From Povalibacter uvarum (lineage in GTDB: Bacteria; Pseudomonadota; Gammaproteobacteria; Steroidobacterales; Steroidobacteraceae), in assembly GCF_014202975.1 (NCBI RefSeq), contig NZ_JACHHZ010000001.1, forward strand, positions 1,240,001 through 1,304,000: a stretch of DNA of 64,000 nt. Reading direction: 5' to 3'. Shown here piece by piece: positions 1 through 8,257 of this stretch (within the stretch, counting starts at the first letter, position 1; every line of letters starts with the position of its first letter). The notes below the pieces were generated by a model. That model saw only the letters and a list, made by a program, of their open reading frames with translations, made no database searches and was not told the DNA's origin. A program made the translations under genes and the position numbers.

Positions 1-135
1 ACCCACGACGGCGTATTCGATTTCCTGCTCGACCAGTACGACCGCAACGTCCATGAGGAGCAGCGGCGATTGGCCGGGCCCGTCAGCTTTCATGAGGATC
101 GTTTACCAGCGCGATGCAGCGCGCCGACAAGCTGA
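1..135 (+). CDS. C-terminal end of an unidentified protein (partial)
   Basis: Frame 1 is open from the window edge to a TGA at 133-135. The first ~30 codons end mostly in G or C (peptide begins THDGVFDFLLDQYDRNV), as expected for real coding sequence in this genome. Only the last 44 residues are visible and I do not recognise the family. The 3' end would overlap the convergent XRE gene by about 45 bases, so the last codons could be non-coding read-through. Confidence 0.4.
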   Translation, partial: THDGVFDFLLDQYDRNVHEEQRRLAGPVSFHEDRLPARCSAPTS

Positions 136-524
136 CTGTGCTTCAAATGAGCGTTCAGACGCTCCTCTGGTGTCATCTGCCGCGCGCTCTCGAGCAATGC
201 ATCGCGCGCCTCGTCAGCAAGCCTGGAGCGAGAACTCGTGCGTGTACTCTCGACATTACCCACGAACGCTCCCGCCTCCTCAGGCGCCTCTCCGATCTGC
301 AGCGTCATCGGCAAACCCGCTCGAACTGCAACGCGAATCAGCAGCTCGAGTGACACACCGGCCACCCGGCCATTCAAGATCTTGCTCAGCGTTGGCTGGG
401 GAATACGCAACCGTTTCGCAGCCACAGTCTGATTGAGCTGCTGCCTGCCCAGATGGCGTGCGAGCTGCAACGCCACATCGGTACGCAGCGCGTGGACGGT
501 CTTGATGTCGGTTTGAGCCGTCAT
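90..524 (-). CDS. XRE-family helix-turn-helix regulator (antitoxin-like)
   Basis: A 144-residue protein with an N-terminal Cro/C1-type helix-turn-helix at about residues 25-75. The segment AKRLRIPQPTLSKILNGR has the typical 'avoid-repeat, pick-start, one-recognition-helix' layout of HigA-like or HTH_37 proteins. The C-terminal 60 residues are polar and unassigned. The region before the start codon is AT-rich (TATAGTTAATATACT just upstream) and partly palindromic, fitting an autoregulated promoter. No toxin-like small ORF is seen upstream; the next gene upstream is a divergent hydrolase. It may be a solitary antitoxin-like regulator. The DNA-binding fold is clear, the role is inferred. Confidence 0.75.
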   Translation of the reverse strand: MTAQTDIKTVHALRTDVALQLARHLGRQQLNQTVAAKRLRIPQPTLSKILNGRVAGVSLELLIRVAVRAGLPMTLQIGEAPEEAGAFVGNVESTRTSSRSRLADEARDALLESARQMTPEERLNAHLKHSQLVGALHRAGKRSS

Positions 525-688
525 AGTATATTAACTATAACCTTATCGAATTACATATGAAAGCATCATCGACGAATCGGCCCAACCCATTGATTCCCGT
601 AGCCTCAACCGCGCTCTGCGCACGCGTGTACAAGTCATGCGTCCATCGGCTTGCGACTATCGCCTCGACTCGATCATCGGAGCGCGAT

Positions 689-1600
689 ATGAAGTGGCTG
701 GCCAGTTTGTGCGTTCTCATCCTCTGCGCTGTCGCACACAGCACCTCATCCGCGAGCGATGCTGCAAGCGCGAGCACCGAGTACGTTTCCGTCAAGGGTG
801 TACGCATCGCGTACCGGTCGATCGGAGACGGCGCTCCCCTCCTTCTCGCCACCCGGCTCCGCGGGACGATCGACACCTGGGATCCGCTCTTTCTCGATCT
901 GCTGGCCCGGAAGCACCGCGTCATCACGTTCGACTATCCGGGGATCGGTTACTCCGAAGGATCGATGCCTGACGATCTCGGCGCCGTGGCATCGACAGTC
1001 GCCAGTCTGGCCGCGGAGCTGAAGCTGAAATCCTTCACGATCGTTGGATGGTCATGGGGCGGACTGGTCGCGCAGACGCTTGCCGTCGAGCATCCGCAGC
1101 TGATCGATGCCGTCATATTGATCGCCACCAACCCGCCCGGCGAAGTGCCCTACCCTGCCAGCAAAGCGTTCCTGGATCGGGCGATGAAGCCAGTCAATGA
1201 TCTGGCGGACGAAGAGGTGCTGTTCTTCGAACCTGCCGACGCCGACAGTCGCGCCGCGGCGAAGCGCTCGCACGAGAGAATCCATGCCCGCTCCGGCGTC
1301 ACCGAACACATTCCGTCGCGCATGGAGCAATTCCAGCCCTATTTCGTCGCGGCGCAATCGTTCAGAGCAGACAAGGCGGATCTGCGTGGTCGTTTCAGTT
1401 CCTCATCGGTTCCAAAGCTGCTGATCACTGGAGACAACGACACCAGCACGCCCGGCCAGAACTGGTTCCCGTTGATGCGCCAGCTGCGCAACGTGCAGCT
1501 CATCATGTACTCCCAGACCGGACATGCACCGCAGCATCAGCACCCGGAACGGAGCGTAAGTCACATCGAGACATTCCTGCTTCAGAAACACAGCAAGTGA
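689..1600 (+). CDS. secreted alpha/beta-fold hydrolase
   Basis: A 303-residue hydrolase of the alpha/beta superfamily. The start at 689 is chosen because it has GGAG 7 bases upstream and opens a clear Sec signal peptide (MKWLASLCVLILCAVAHS); the longer frame from 557 would hide it. The nucleophile elbow GWSWGG places the catalytic Ser near residue 122. The acid lies in TGDND and the histidine in TGHAPQHQ near the C terminus. The protein is probably periplasmic. Substrate cannot be told from sequence; haloperoxidase/esterase-like members share this pattern. It is divergent from the XRE gene. Confidence 0.85.
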   Translation: MKWLASLCVLILCAVAHSTSSASDAASASTEYVSVKGVRIAYRSIGDGAPLLLATRLRGTIDTWDPLFLDLLARKHRVITFDYPGIGYSEGSMPDDLGAVASTVASLAAELKLKSFTIVGWSWGGLVAQTLAVEHPQLIDAVILIATNPPGEVPYPASKAFLDRAMKPVNDLADEEVLFFEPADADSRAAAKRSHERIHARSGVTEHIPSRMEQFQPYFVAAQSFRADKADLRGRFSSSSVPKLLITGDNDTSTPGQNWFPLMRQLRNVQLIMYSQTGHAPQHQHPERSVSHIETFLLQKHSK

Positions 1601-1655
1601 TGTCGCGCTGCCGCAGATCGGAGACGGCGTGAACACGCCGTCTCCGTGAATCGGG

Positions 1656-2987
1656 CTATCCCGCTTCCACCGCGTCATCGTCTCCATACCAGTTCAAGCG
1701 CCGCGTCGCGATCATCACGCCAGCCAGTGCGACGAAGAGAATGATTGCGCCCATCAGCAGTGCGTAGTCCTCGGACAGCACGAGCATGTAGAGCAGACCG
1801 TACACGATCGCCATCGCGGTGCCTGCGACAGTCCCGCGTACCCTGCTTCTCAGAACACCCGCGATGTAGACGCCGATCAGGGCAACCAACGCGCAGGCAG
1901 CAATGAGATACGCCAGCCAGAAGCTCAGGTGCTCGGACAGCGCGATCAGCAGCAGATAGAACACGCTGAGCGCAAGGCCGACCAGCAGATACTGCAATGG
2001 ATGAATGCGCATGCGGCTCACCTGCTCCCATGCAAAGAAGGTCAGAAACGTGAGCGCAATGAACAGCAGCGCGTACTTGATCGCACGTTCGCCGCGCTGG
2101 TAGGCATCGACCGCCTGATACAGCCCCACGCCGAGCGCGGACCCCACCACGGTTTCGTCCGCGACTTCGTAGCGCGTGAAGGCCTGCCGATACGAGCGGT
2201 TCAGCTCCAGCACCTGCCAGCGCGCACTGAATCCCTGGTCGCTGATCGACCGCTCGACCGGCAGGAACGCGCCCTGGAACGACGGATGAGGCCAATCGGA
2301 TTGCAGCGCGACTGTCGTAGTGCTTCCCAGCGGCAGTACGGAGAGAGCGCGGCTGCCGGCGATGACGGTGTTGAATGCGAACTTCACCGGGTTGGTGCCG
2401 CCGGAGATAGTCCCAGGATCGATCGTGGCTTCTACTCCCCGATACAACCCCTGCCCCGCCGGACCGAACTTCACGTCAGTCCCGGCAAATCGCGCGAGCC
2501 CCACTTCGCGCAGGCTGCGTACGTCCGACAGCGGCAAACGCAGTCGCGCCTGATCCCATCGATACGTCACTCCAGGCTGATCGAGCAACGGCTTCAGCGC
2601 TTGCGGATCGAAATGCCCGTTGATGCGGACACTCGCCAGGTAGACTGGCACGGCATAGATACCGACGTAGCGCGGCTCGCTTTCGAGATTGAGGTCGACA
2701 TCCACATCGAGCGAGGCCGGCAGCAGATACAGATCGCTCGGTACGATCCTCGTCTTGCCGTCTTCCGTCACTGACCTTTCCGTCGGAAGCACGAAGATCG
2801 GACCGCCGACCGTCAGGTCTCCGCCCCAGCCCTCCGCAACCTTCGAATACGCCTGCTCACGCGACATCGAACGCTCGGTAACGAGACCGCGCAGCATCAT
2901 CAGCGGCACCAGCAGCAACAGGACAATTGCGCCGATCACGAACGCTTTCCACCCCACTGAGCCCGAGGCTCGAAACCCGATTGCCAT
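1656..2987 (-). CDS. creD: cell envelope integrity protein CreD
   Basis: A 443-residue inner-membrane protein matching the CreD family in length and layout. It has one N-terminal membrane helix (about residues 14-34), a long periplasmic beta-rich domain with the conserved segment around GGPIFVLPTE, and a C-terminal block of closely spaced helices (about residues 300-430). In enterobacteria creD belongs to the CreBC regulon and affects envelope stability and beta-lactam tolerance. Here no creBC genes are next to it, so its control is unknown. The start at 2987 has GGGGAG upstream. Confidence 0.9.
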   Translation of the reverse strand: MAIGFRASGSVGWKAFVIGAIVLLLLVPLMMLRGLVTERSMSREQAYSKVAEGWGGDLTVGGPIFVLPTERSVTEDGKTRIVPSDLYLLPASLDVDVDLNLESEPRYVGIYAVPVYLASVRINGHFDPQALKPLLDQPGVTYRWDQARLRLPLSDVRSLREVGLARFAGTDVKFGPAGQGLYRGVEATIDPGTISGGTNPVKFAFNTVIAGSRALSVLPLGSTTTVALQSDWPHPSFQGAFLPVERSISDQGFSARWQVLELNRSYRQAFTRYEVADETVVGSALGVGLYQAVDAYQRGERAIKYALLFIALTFLTFFAWEQVSRMRIHPLQYLLVGLALSVFYLLLIALSEHLSFWLAYLIAACALVALIGVYIAGVLRSRVRGTVAGTAMAIVYGLLYMLVLSEDYALLMGAIILFVALAGVMIATRRLNWYGDDDAVEAG

Positions 2988-3201
2988 GATGAACTCCCCT
3001 TATGACGATTCTTGACACCGCCATCAGCGTGACCCGCCAATCGGGCATTCCCGGGAGCGAATTCGGGCGAACTAGGGGCAGGCCGCGCGCATTCCGTAAC
3101 TGCAGGGGAATCGCGAGGAGTGAGAGTGTTCTCCGGGCGTGATAATTTGCACCCGGCGCAGGTCTCTTCAGGTGTAAGAGATCCTCTGCAGGAGTTCGAG
3201 A

Positions 3202-4167
3202 ATGTTGATCAAACGTCCCCGTCCCGGCGATTCAGCAGGCATCCTGCCCTCGCAAATCACTGCGGAAGGCACGTACCTCAGCCGCAGGACGCTGCTGCAG
3301 GCGGCGCTCGCAGCTGGAGTCACAGGCATCGGAGCCGCGTGGCCGGAGCCCGCCTCCGCCACGACGGATCTGACGTTCAAGCGCAACGAGGCATTCAGTA
3401 CGACGGAGGCGCCAAATTCCTACGAGGACGTCACCGGCTACAACAATTTCTATGAGTTCGGCACGGGCAAGTCGGACCCTGCCGCCAACTCCGGCCGCTT
3501 CAAGCCAACACCCTGGACAGTGACCATCTCCGGCGAGGCAGAGACGACAGGCAAGTTCACGCTCGAAGATTTCCTGAAGCCGCACGCGCTCGAAGAACGC
3601 GTCTACCGCCTGCGGTGCGTCGAAGCCTGGTCGATGGTCATCCCGTGGGTCGGCGTGCCTCTGGGCGACGTGCTGAAACGCTTCAAGCCGACGTCGAAGG
3701 CAAAGTACGTCGCATTCAAGACGGTGATGCGTCCGAGCGAAATGCCAGGGCAGCGCTACGCCGTACTGGATTGGCCGTACGTGGAGGGGCTGCGAATCGA
3801 CGAAGCGATGAATCCGTTGTCATTGCTCGCAGTCGGCGTTTACGGCAAGACGCTTCCAAACCAGAACGGCGCGCCGCTGCGGCTCGTGACGCCCTGGAAG
3901 TACGGTTTCAAGGGCATCAAGTCGATCGTCGAGATCAGTTTCACGGAGAAGGAACCGCCGACCTCCTGGAATATCTCCGCATCGCACGAGTACGGTTTCT
4001 ACGCAAACGTGAATCCGAACGTCGATCATCCACGCTGGAGCCAGGCCCGCGAGCGACGAATCGGTGCCGGCCTGTTCAACGCAAGAATTCCGACCCAGAT
4101 GTTCAACGGCTACGAGAAGGAAGTGGCGGGCTTGTATCGGGGGATGGATCTGGCGAAGAACTACTGA
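3202..4167 (+). CDS. msrP: protein-methionine-sulfoxide reductase catalytic subunit MsrP
   Basis: A periplasmic molybdopterin enzyme that reduces methionine sulfoxide in damaged envelope proteins (MsrPQ system). A twin-arginine signal is visible at residues 27-33 (SRRTLLQ) followed by a hydrophobic stretch and a PASA cleavage region. The Sulfite_oxidase-type fold follows, with the molybdenum-ligating Cys at about residue 139 in YRLRCVEAWSMVIPW. The length of 321 residues fits the family. AGGAG lies 9 bases before the ATG. msrQ follows 52 bases downstream on the same strand, so the two form the usual operon. Confidence 0.96.
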   Translation: MLIKRPRPGDSAGILPSQITAEGTYLSRRTLLQAALAAGVTGIGAAWPEPASATTDLTFKRNEAFSTTEAPNSYEDVTGYNNFYEFGTGKSDPAANSGRFKPTPWTVTISGEAETTGKFTLEDFLKPHALEERVYRLRCVEAWSMVIPWVGVPLGDVLKRFKPTSKAKYVAFKTVMRPSEMPGQRYAVLDWPYVEGLRIDEAMNPLSLLAVGVYGKTLPNQNGAPLRLVTPWKYGFKGIKSIVEISFTEKEPPTSWNISASHEYGFYANVNPNVDHPRWSQARERRIGAGLFNARIPTQMFNGYEKEVAGLYRGMDLAKNY

Positions 4168-4219
4168 AGAAGCCCGCCAGCTGGCTAGCCACTAGCTGGT
4201 AGCCAGAAGAAGAACAGGC

Positions 4220-4885
4220 ATGCCGTCCGCGACGATCGTCAAGCGAGTCATCAAACCAGCGATTTTTGTGCTGTGCTCGTTGCCGCTCGCATGGCTGGCG
4301 CTGCGAGCGTTCGGTGTCGCCGGTTCGCTCGGCGCCAATCCCGTCGAAGAGATCCAGGACACGCTCGGTGAGTGGGGATTGCGGTTGCTCGTGATCACGC
4401 TTGCCGTCACGCCGCTTCGTGACTGGTTCAACGCGCCGTGGCTGATCCTTCTGCGCCGCATGCTCGGCGTGTTCGCATTCGCCTACGTGCTGCTGCACTT
4501 CCTGACGTGGCTGATCCTCGATCAGGGGCTCTACTGGCCCGGCATTCTGCCGGACATCGCGAAGCGCCCTTTCATCACGATCGGCTTCGCGGCGCTGCTG
4601 CTTCTCATCCCGCTCGCGGTCACTTCGACGAATGCGATGATGCGCCGCCTCGGCAAGCGCTGGAAATCACTGCACCGACTGATCTACATCATCGTGCCCC
4701 TGGGCGTGTGGCACTACTGGTGGCAGGTGAAGGCGGATATTCGCGAGCCGCTGATCTACGCGGCGATCGTGGCAGTGCTGCTGGGATGGCGATTCTGGAA
4801 AGCAAAGCGCCGACGGTCCGTCACTCCCGCGCACGCGGGAGTCCCTTCTGATCCGCCGGATGGACTCCCGCCTGCGCGGGAGTGA
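4220..4885 (+). CDS. msrQ: haem-binding membrane subunit MsrQ
   Basis: A 221-residue membrane protein of the ferric-reductase-like family. It passes electrons from the quinone pool or flavin to MsrP. Five to six hydrophobic helices are visible, with haem-ligand histidines in LLHFLTW and KSLHRLIY/VWHYWW. The last ~20 residues (from SVTPAHAG) are encoded by a palindromic repeat at 4818-4888 rather than by family sequence, so the natural C terminus was probably near residue 200 and the stop codon is supplied by the repeat. It forms an operon with msrP. Confidence 0.94.
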   Translation: MPSATIVKRVIKPAIFVLCSLPLAWLALRAFGVAGSLGANPVEEIQDTLGEWGLRLLVITLAVTPLRDWFNAPWLILLRRMLGVFAFAYVLLHFLTWLILDQGLYWPGILPDIAKRPFITIGFAALLLLIPLAVTSTNAMMRRLGKRWKSLHRLIYIIVPLGVWHYWWQVKADIREPLIYAAIVAVLLGWRFWKAKRRRSVTPAHAGVPSDPPDGLPPARE

Positions 4886-4888
4886 CGG
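4818..4888. repeat. REP-like paired palindrome, family A
   Basis: Two inverted copies of a 27-base unit (positions 4818-4844 and 4862-4888), each holding its own hairpin (ACTCCCGC ... GCGGGAGT), separated by 17 bases. The pair can fold as two small hairpins or one long stem. It overlaps the end of msrQ and lies just beyond the convergent tryptophan dioxygenase gene, where it could act as a bidirectional terminator. A related unit occurs at 60747-60772. Confidence 0.85.
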
Positions 4889-4921
4889 AATCTCTGGGCT
4901 ACGGGCTAGCCGGCTTCTCCC

Positions 4922-5785
4922 TCACATCGACGTCCGCACCGTCCACAGCTCCGGAAAGAACCTCAACTCCAGCGCCTTCGCGAGATACGACACCCCGCCC
5001 GTGCCTCCCGTGCCTCGCTTGTAGCCGATGATCCGCTCGACCGTCTTCATGTGACTGAAGCGCCACAGCTGGAACTTCATGTCGAGGTCGACGAGCTTCT
5101 CGGCCAGCTCGTACAGGTCCCAGTGATCGTCGATGCTGTGATACACGGCAAGCCACGCAGCCGTCACTTGCTTGCTCGGCTGATACGGCTGCGACCAGTC
5201 GCGATCGAGGTACTCCTGCGGGATCTCGAAGCCGCGACGGCTGAGCAGCCGCAGTGATTCGTCGTAGAGACTTGGGCTGCGCAACGTGCGGGTCAGTGCT
5301 TCATAGGCCTGCGGATCCCGCTTGTGCACTTCGACCATGTCCGCGTTCTTGTTGCCGATGATGAACTCGAGCATGCGGTACTGGTACGACTGAAAGCCCG
5401 AGGCGCGACCGAGCTGATTGCGGAACGCGGAGTATTCCGCCGGCGTCATCGTCGCAAGCACGTCCCACGACTGCGTCAGCTGCGCCTGGATCCGCGCGAC
5501 ACGCGACAGCATCTTGAATGACGGCCCCAGGTCGTCCCGGCGGATGTGATCGAGTGCGCCAGTCAGCTCATGCAGGCACAGCTTCATCCACAGCTCCGAC
5601 GCCTGGTGGATGACGATGAAGAGCATCTCATCGTGTTCGTATGAGTTCGGCTGCTGCGCGCTCAGGATCTTGTCGAGCTGCAGGTACTGCCCGTAGCTCT
5701 TCGATTCGCCGAGATCCCAGTAGACCTGCTCGTCCGAGAGATCGACGGGCTTCATCGAGCCGCTGTCGTGCGATTTTTCCGTCAT
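4922..5785 (-). CDS. kynA: tryptophan 2,3-dioxygenase
   Basis: A haem enzyme that opens the indole ring of L-tryptophan to N-formylkynurenine, the first step of the kynurenine pathway. Family signatures are the substrate-pocket segment HDEMLFIVIHQASELW and the late segment with the proximal haem His in WRFSHMKTVERIIGYKRG followed by GTGGT. At 287 residues it is normal length. The start at 5785 is chosen because its ATG overlaps the stop of the upstream peptidase gene (ATGA), implying translational coupling; an in-frame ATG at 5797 is also possible. No kynureninase or formamidase is in the window. Confidence 0.96.
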   Translation of the reverse strand: MTEKSHDSGSMKPVDLSDEQVYWDLGESKSYGQYLQLDKILSAQQPNSYEHDEMLFIVIHQASELWMKLCLHELTGALDHIRRDDLGPSFKMLSRVARIQAQLTQSWDVLATMTPAEYSAFRNQLGRASGFQSYQYRMLEFIIGNKNADMVEVHKRDPQAYEALTRTLRSPSLYDESLRLLSRRGFEIPQEYLDRDWSQPYQPSKQVTAAWLAVYHSIDDHWDLYELAEKLVDLDMKFQLWRFSHMKTVERIIGYKRGTGGTGGVSYLAKALELRFFPELWTVRTSM

Positions 5786-6534
5786 GTGAACATCCATCCG
5801 GGCACCCGCTGCCAGCCCTGGAGCAGTTCGCGATCCAGCCGGCGATAGTCCGGCTCGAGCGCCTCGACCTGCGACCAGAAACGGCGCGAGTGATTCATGT
5901 GGCGTGTGTGGCTCAATTCATGGATCAGGAGATACCGCATCACCGCCGGGTCCTGGAACATCGCGCAGACATTCAGGCTGATCGTGCCGCTGGCGGAGCA
6001 ACTGCCCCAGCGGGTTCGCTGCCTGCGGATCTGTATCCGTTCGAACCGGAATCCATGCCGGTCGGCGATTTCACCGAGTACGCGTCCCAGCTCGACGTGG
6101 GCAAGGTCCATCAGCCAGCGCTGGATCGCCCTGGCGACGCGCTGTTCATTGTCGAGCACGCCGGCCACGATCAGCTTGTTCGCGTCGACGGCAACGGCAC
6201 GGATCTCCGAACTCGCCGTTCGGCGATAGTCCACGATCAACGTCCGATCGATGGCGGCCAGGTGAATCCGCGAAGGCGTCGTTTCGGCGGCAACGCCGCT
6301 GACCGTCGAAAGATCGGCAACGCGGTCGTCGATCCAGCGTCGATGCATGCCGACGAATCGTTCGATCGTCATCGGCGAAGCGCCCGGCGGAACGACCACC
6401 TCGACGCGGCCGCCGGGATAGACCCGTACGGACAGGCGTCGCGCGCGACGGCTCACACGGACTTGCCAGCGATCTCCGAGATCCCGTGCGTCGAACAGTT
6501 GCAGTTGTGCCGAGGGCGGCGCCAATCGACTCAT
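5782..6534 (-). CDS. YgjP/SprT-like zinc metallopeptidase (DUF45)
   Basis: A 250-residue cytosolic protein of the YgjP-like family. The zinc motif HELSHTRHMNHSRRFW holds HExxH with a third ligand His, and the downstream E-x-x-x-PDY segment is typical. The start at 6534 (MSRLAPPS) is preferred over the longer frame that begins inside the next gene. The stop overlaps the tryptophan dioxygenase start by 4 bases, so they are co-translated. No physiological substrate is established for the family, and the coupling to tryptophan catabolism may only reflect gene packing. Confidence 0.88.
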   Translation of the reverse strand: MSRLAPPSAQLQLFDARDLGDRWQVRVSRRARRLSVRVYPGGRVEVVVPPGASPMTIERFVGMHRRWIDDRVADLSTVSGVAAETTPSRIHLAAIDRTLIVDYRRTASSEIRAVAVDANKLIVAGVLDNEQRVARAIQRWLMDLAHVELGRVLGEIADRHGFRFERIQIRRQRTRWGSCSASGTISLNVCAMFQDPAVMRYLLIHELSHTRHMNHSRRFWSQVEALEPDYRRLDRELLQGWQRVPGWMFT

Positions 6535-6556
6535 GGCGGGAGTATAGATCGATCGC

Positions 6557-7315
6557 CTATTTCGGTCTCGCGGCAGCGGTCTGCAGCAGCTCCTGCGCCT
6601 TGCGGTAGTCCGGAGCGATGACCAGCGCCCGCTCGATCGCGTCCCGGGCTGCCAGAGAATCGCCGCGCTGCAGATAGTTCTCGCCCAGCATGACGAGCGC
6701 TTCTGCTTGCCCCCAGTCCGGCTTACCCGGACGCGTGGGCGGCGCATGCTCGAAGGCCGCGACCAAGGCGCGCAGCTTCTCCGTGTGGGCAGCGGGACTC
6801 GCGGCATCCTTCTGCGCGCACAGCGTTTCGATCAGCAGGATGCGGGGATTTTGCGGGTCGAGTTCCTTTGCAGTACGCAGCGACTTGCCCGCGCAACTGC
6901 TGGACATGAGGGCCGACCCGAAGGAGGCGCAGACAGCGTCGATTGCATACGCTTCCGCCATTCGCCGGTCCTTTTCGACGGCGAGATCGGCCTGACGGTC
7001 GCATGCCTGGGCGGCCTTCGAAACACTGCTTCGGCTCGATGCGCGCCCTGCCGCGGCTTCTTCCGCACTGGTTTGTGCGAGTTTCCAGTAGCCGTACGCC
7101 GCGTAGTACTCCTTGAGCCCCGGCTGGTTCGAGGGCGGCTGAAGCTGCGAGATCAATCCGATCGCCTGCTCGAGCGCGCGAACGTCCGCCGTGTAGAAGG
7201 CGTAGTGAAGACGGGCGGCGGCATCGTCGAGCTCGGACGCCTCGTCGGCATGGGCCTGCAGCGTCGGTATACATAGCCCGACGAACATGAACCCGATTGC
7301 GCGCAAGACCTGCAT
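6557..7315 (-). CDS. exported TPR-containing protein
   Basis: A 252-residue protein with a signal peptide (MQVLRAIGFMFVGLCIPTLQAHA) and helical repeats; the last ~60 residues (GENYLQRGDSLAARDAIERA and on) fit a tetratricopeptide repeat. The start at 7315 has GGAG 9 bases upstream; the longer open frame upstream is antisense to tatD. It lies 22 bases before the metallopeptidase gene on the same strand and may head that small operon. Function is unknown; TPR proteins usually mediate protein contacts in the periplasm. Confidence 0.8.
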   Translation of the reverse strand: MQVLRAIGFMFVGLCIPTLQAHADEASELDDAAARLHYAFYTADVRALEQAIGLISQLQPPSNQPGLKEYYAAYGYWKLAQTSAEEAAAGRASSRSSVSKAAQACDRQADLAVEKDRRMAEAYAIDAVCASFGSALMSSSCAGKSLRTAKELDPQNPRILLIETLCAQKDAASPAAHTEKLRALVAAFEHAPPTRPGKPDWGQAEALVMLGENYLQRGDSLAARDAIERALVIAPDYRKAQELLQTAAARPK

Positions 7316-7394
7316 GCACGAACTCCGCTGAATGCTTTCCACTACAATCTGCCGCCGATTTCGCCGACGATAACATACGCGGCTTTTGCCCCCG

Positions 7395-7445
7395 GTGAAT
7401 GTAGCCAGTGAATGTAGCCAGTGAATGCAGCCAGTGAAGTAGCCA
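7395..7445 (+). repeat. 13-base tandem repeat at the tatD start
   Basis: Three consecutive 13-base units (GTGAATGTAGCCA, twice exact, then GTGAATGCAGCCA) and a fourth 12-base unit. The third unit begins at 7421 and supplies the GTG start codon of tatD. Because 13 is not a multiple of 3, only one unit is in frame. Confidence 0.9.
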
Positions 7446-8257
7446 GCCGGCCTCCCGAGCTCGTCGACATCGGACTGAATCTCGCTCACGACAGTTTCGA
7501 TGCGGACCGGGGGGCGGTGATCGAGAACGCAATCGCCGCCGGCGTGACACGAATGGTGATCACCGGCAGTTCGCTGGCCAGCACCCATGCGGCCATCGAC
7601 CTGGTGCGCCGCTATCCGACGCACATGCGGGGAACGGCCGGCGTTCATCCGCATCACGCGACCGATCTGACACCGGAGCAATTGGCGCAATTTTCGACAC
7701 TGGCCGCGCAGCCCGAGATCGTCGCGGTCGGTGAATGCGGACTCGACTACTTCCGCGACTTCTCGCCGCGTGACGCGCAACGCCGTGCCTTCGAGCAGCA
7801 ACTGGAACTCGCCACAGCTGCGCGCAAGCCAGTCTTCCTGCACGAACGCGATGCGCATGAAGACTTCGTCACGATCCTGCGCAAGTTCCGTCCGCGACTC
7901 ACGGGCGGCGTCGCCCATTGCTTCACGGGCACCGTCGACCAGGCCAGGGCTTACCTCGATCTCGATCTGTACGTCGGTATCACGGGCTGGATCTGCGACG
8001 AGCGACGCGGCCTGCACCTGCGCGAAGTCGTACGGCATATTCCGGCGAATCGCCTGCTGATCGAGACCGACGCACCGTACCTGCTGCCGCGCGATCTGGA
8101 TCCGAAGCCCAAGAGCCGTCGCAACGAACCTGTTTACCTGCCGCACGTGCTCGAAACGATTGCACGAGCACGCGGCGAATCCGTCGCATCGCTTGCGGAA
8201 GCGACGACGCGCAACGCACTGACCCTCTTTGACTGGAAGGCGGAGACACCGGGATGA
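7421..8257 (+). CDS. tatD: TatD-family metal-dependent hydrolase
   Basis: A 278-residue TIM-barrel hydrolase of the TatD family (3'-5' exonuclease/DNase activity in studied members). Visible family motifs are DIGLNLAH near the N terminus (metal ligands), TAGVHPHH, VGECGLDYFRD, FLHERDAHEDF, GVAHCFTG and IETDAPYLLPRDL. The only in-frame start is a GTG at 7421 inside a 13-base tandem repeat, with no ordinary ribosome-binding site visible. The stop overlaps the start of the M20 peptidase gene (ATGA). Confidence 0.93.
   Translation: MNAASEVASRPPELVDIGLNLAHDSFDADRGAVIENAIAAGVTRMVITGSSLASTHAAIDLVRRYPTHMRGTAGVHPHHATDLTPEQLAQFSTLAAQPEIVAVGECGLDYFRDFSPRDAQRRAFEQQLELATAARKPVFLHERDAHEDFVTILRKFRPRLTGGVAHCFTGTVDQARAYLDLDLYVGITGWICDERRGLHLREVVRHIPANRLLIETDAPYLLPRDLDPKPKSRRNEPVYLPHVLETIARARGESVASLAEATTRNALTLFDWKAETPG

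Noticed and set aside
7395-7445. CRISPR-like array
   Set aside because: Units are directly adjacent without spacers; it is a simple tandem repeat. No cas gene or spaced repeat occurs in the window.
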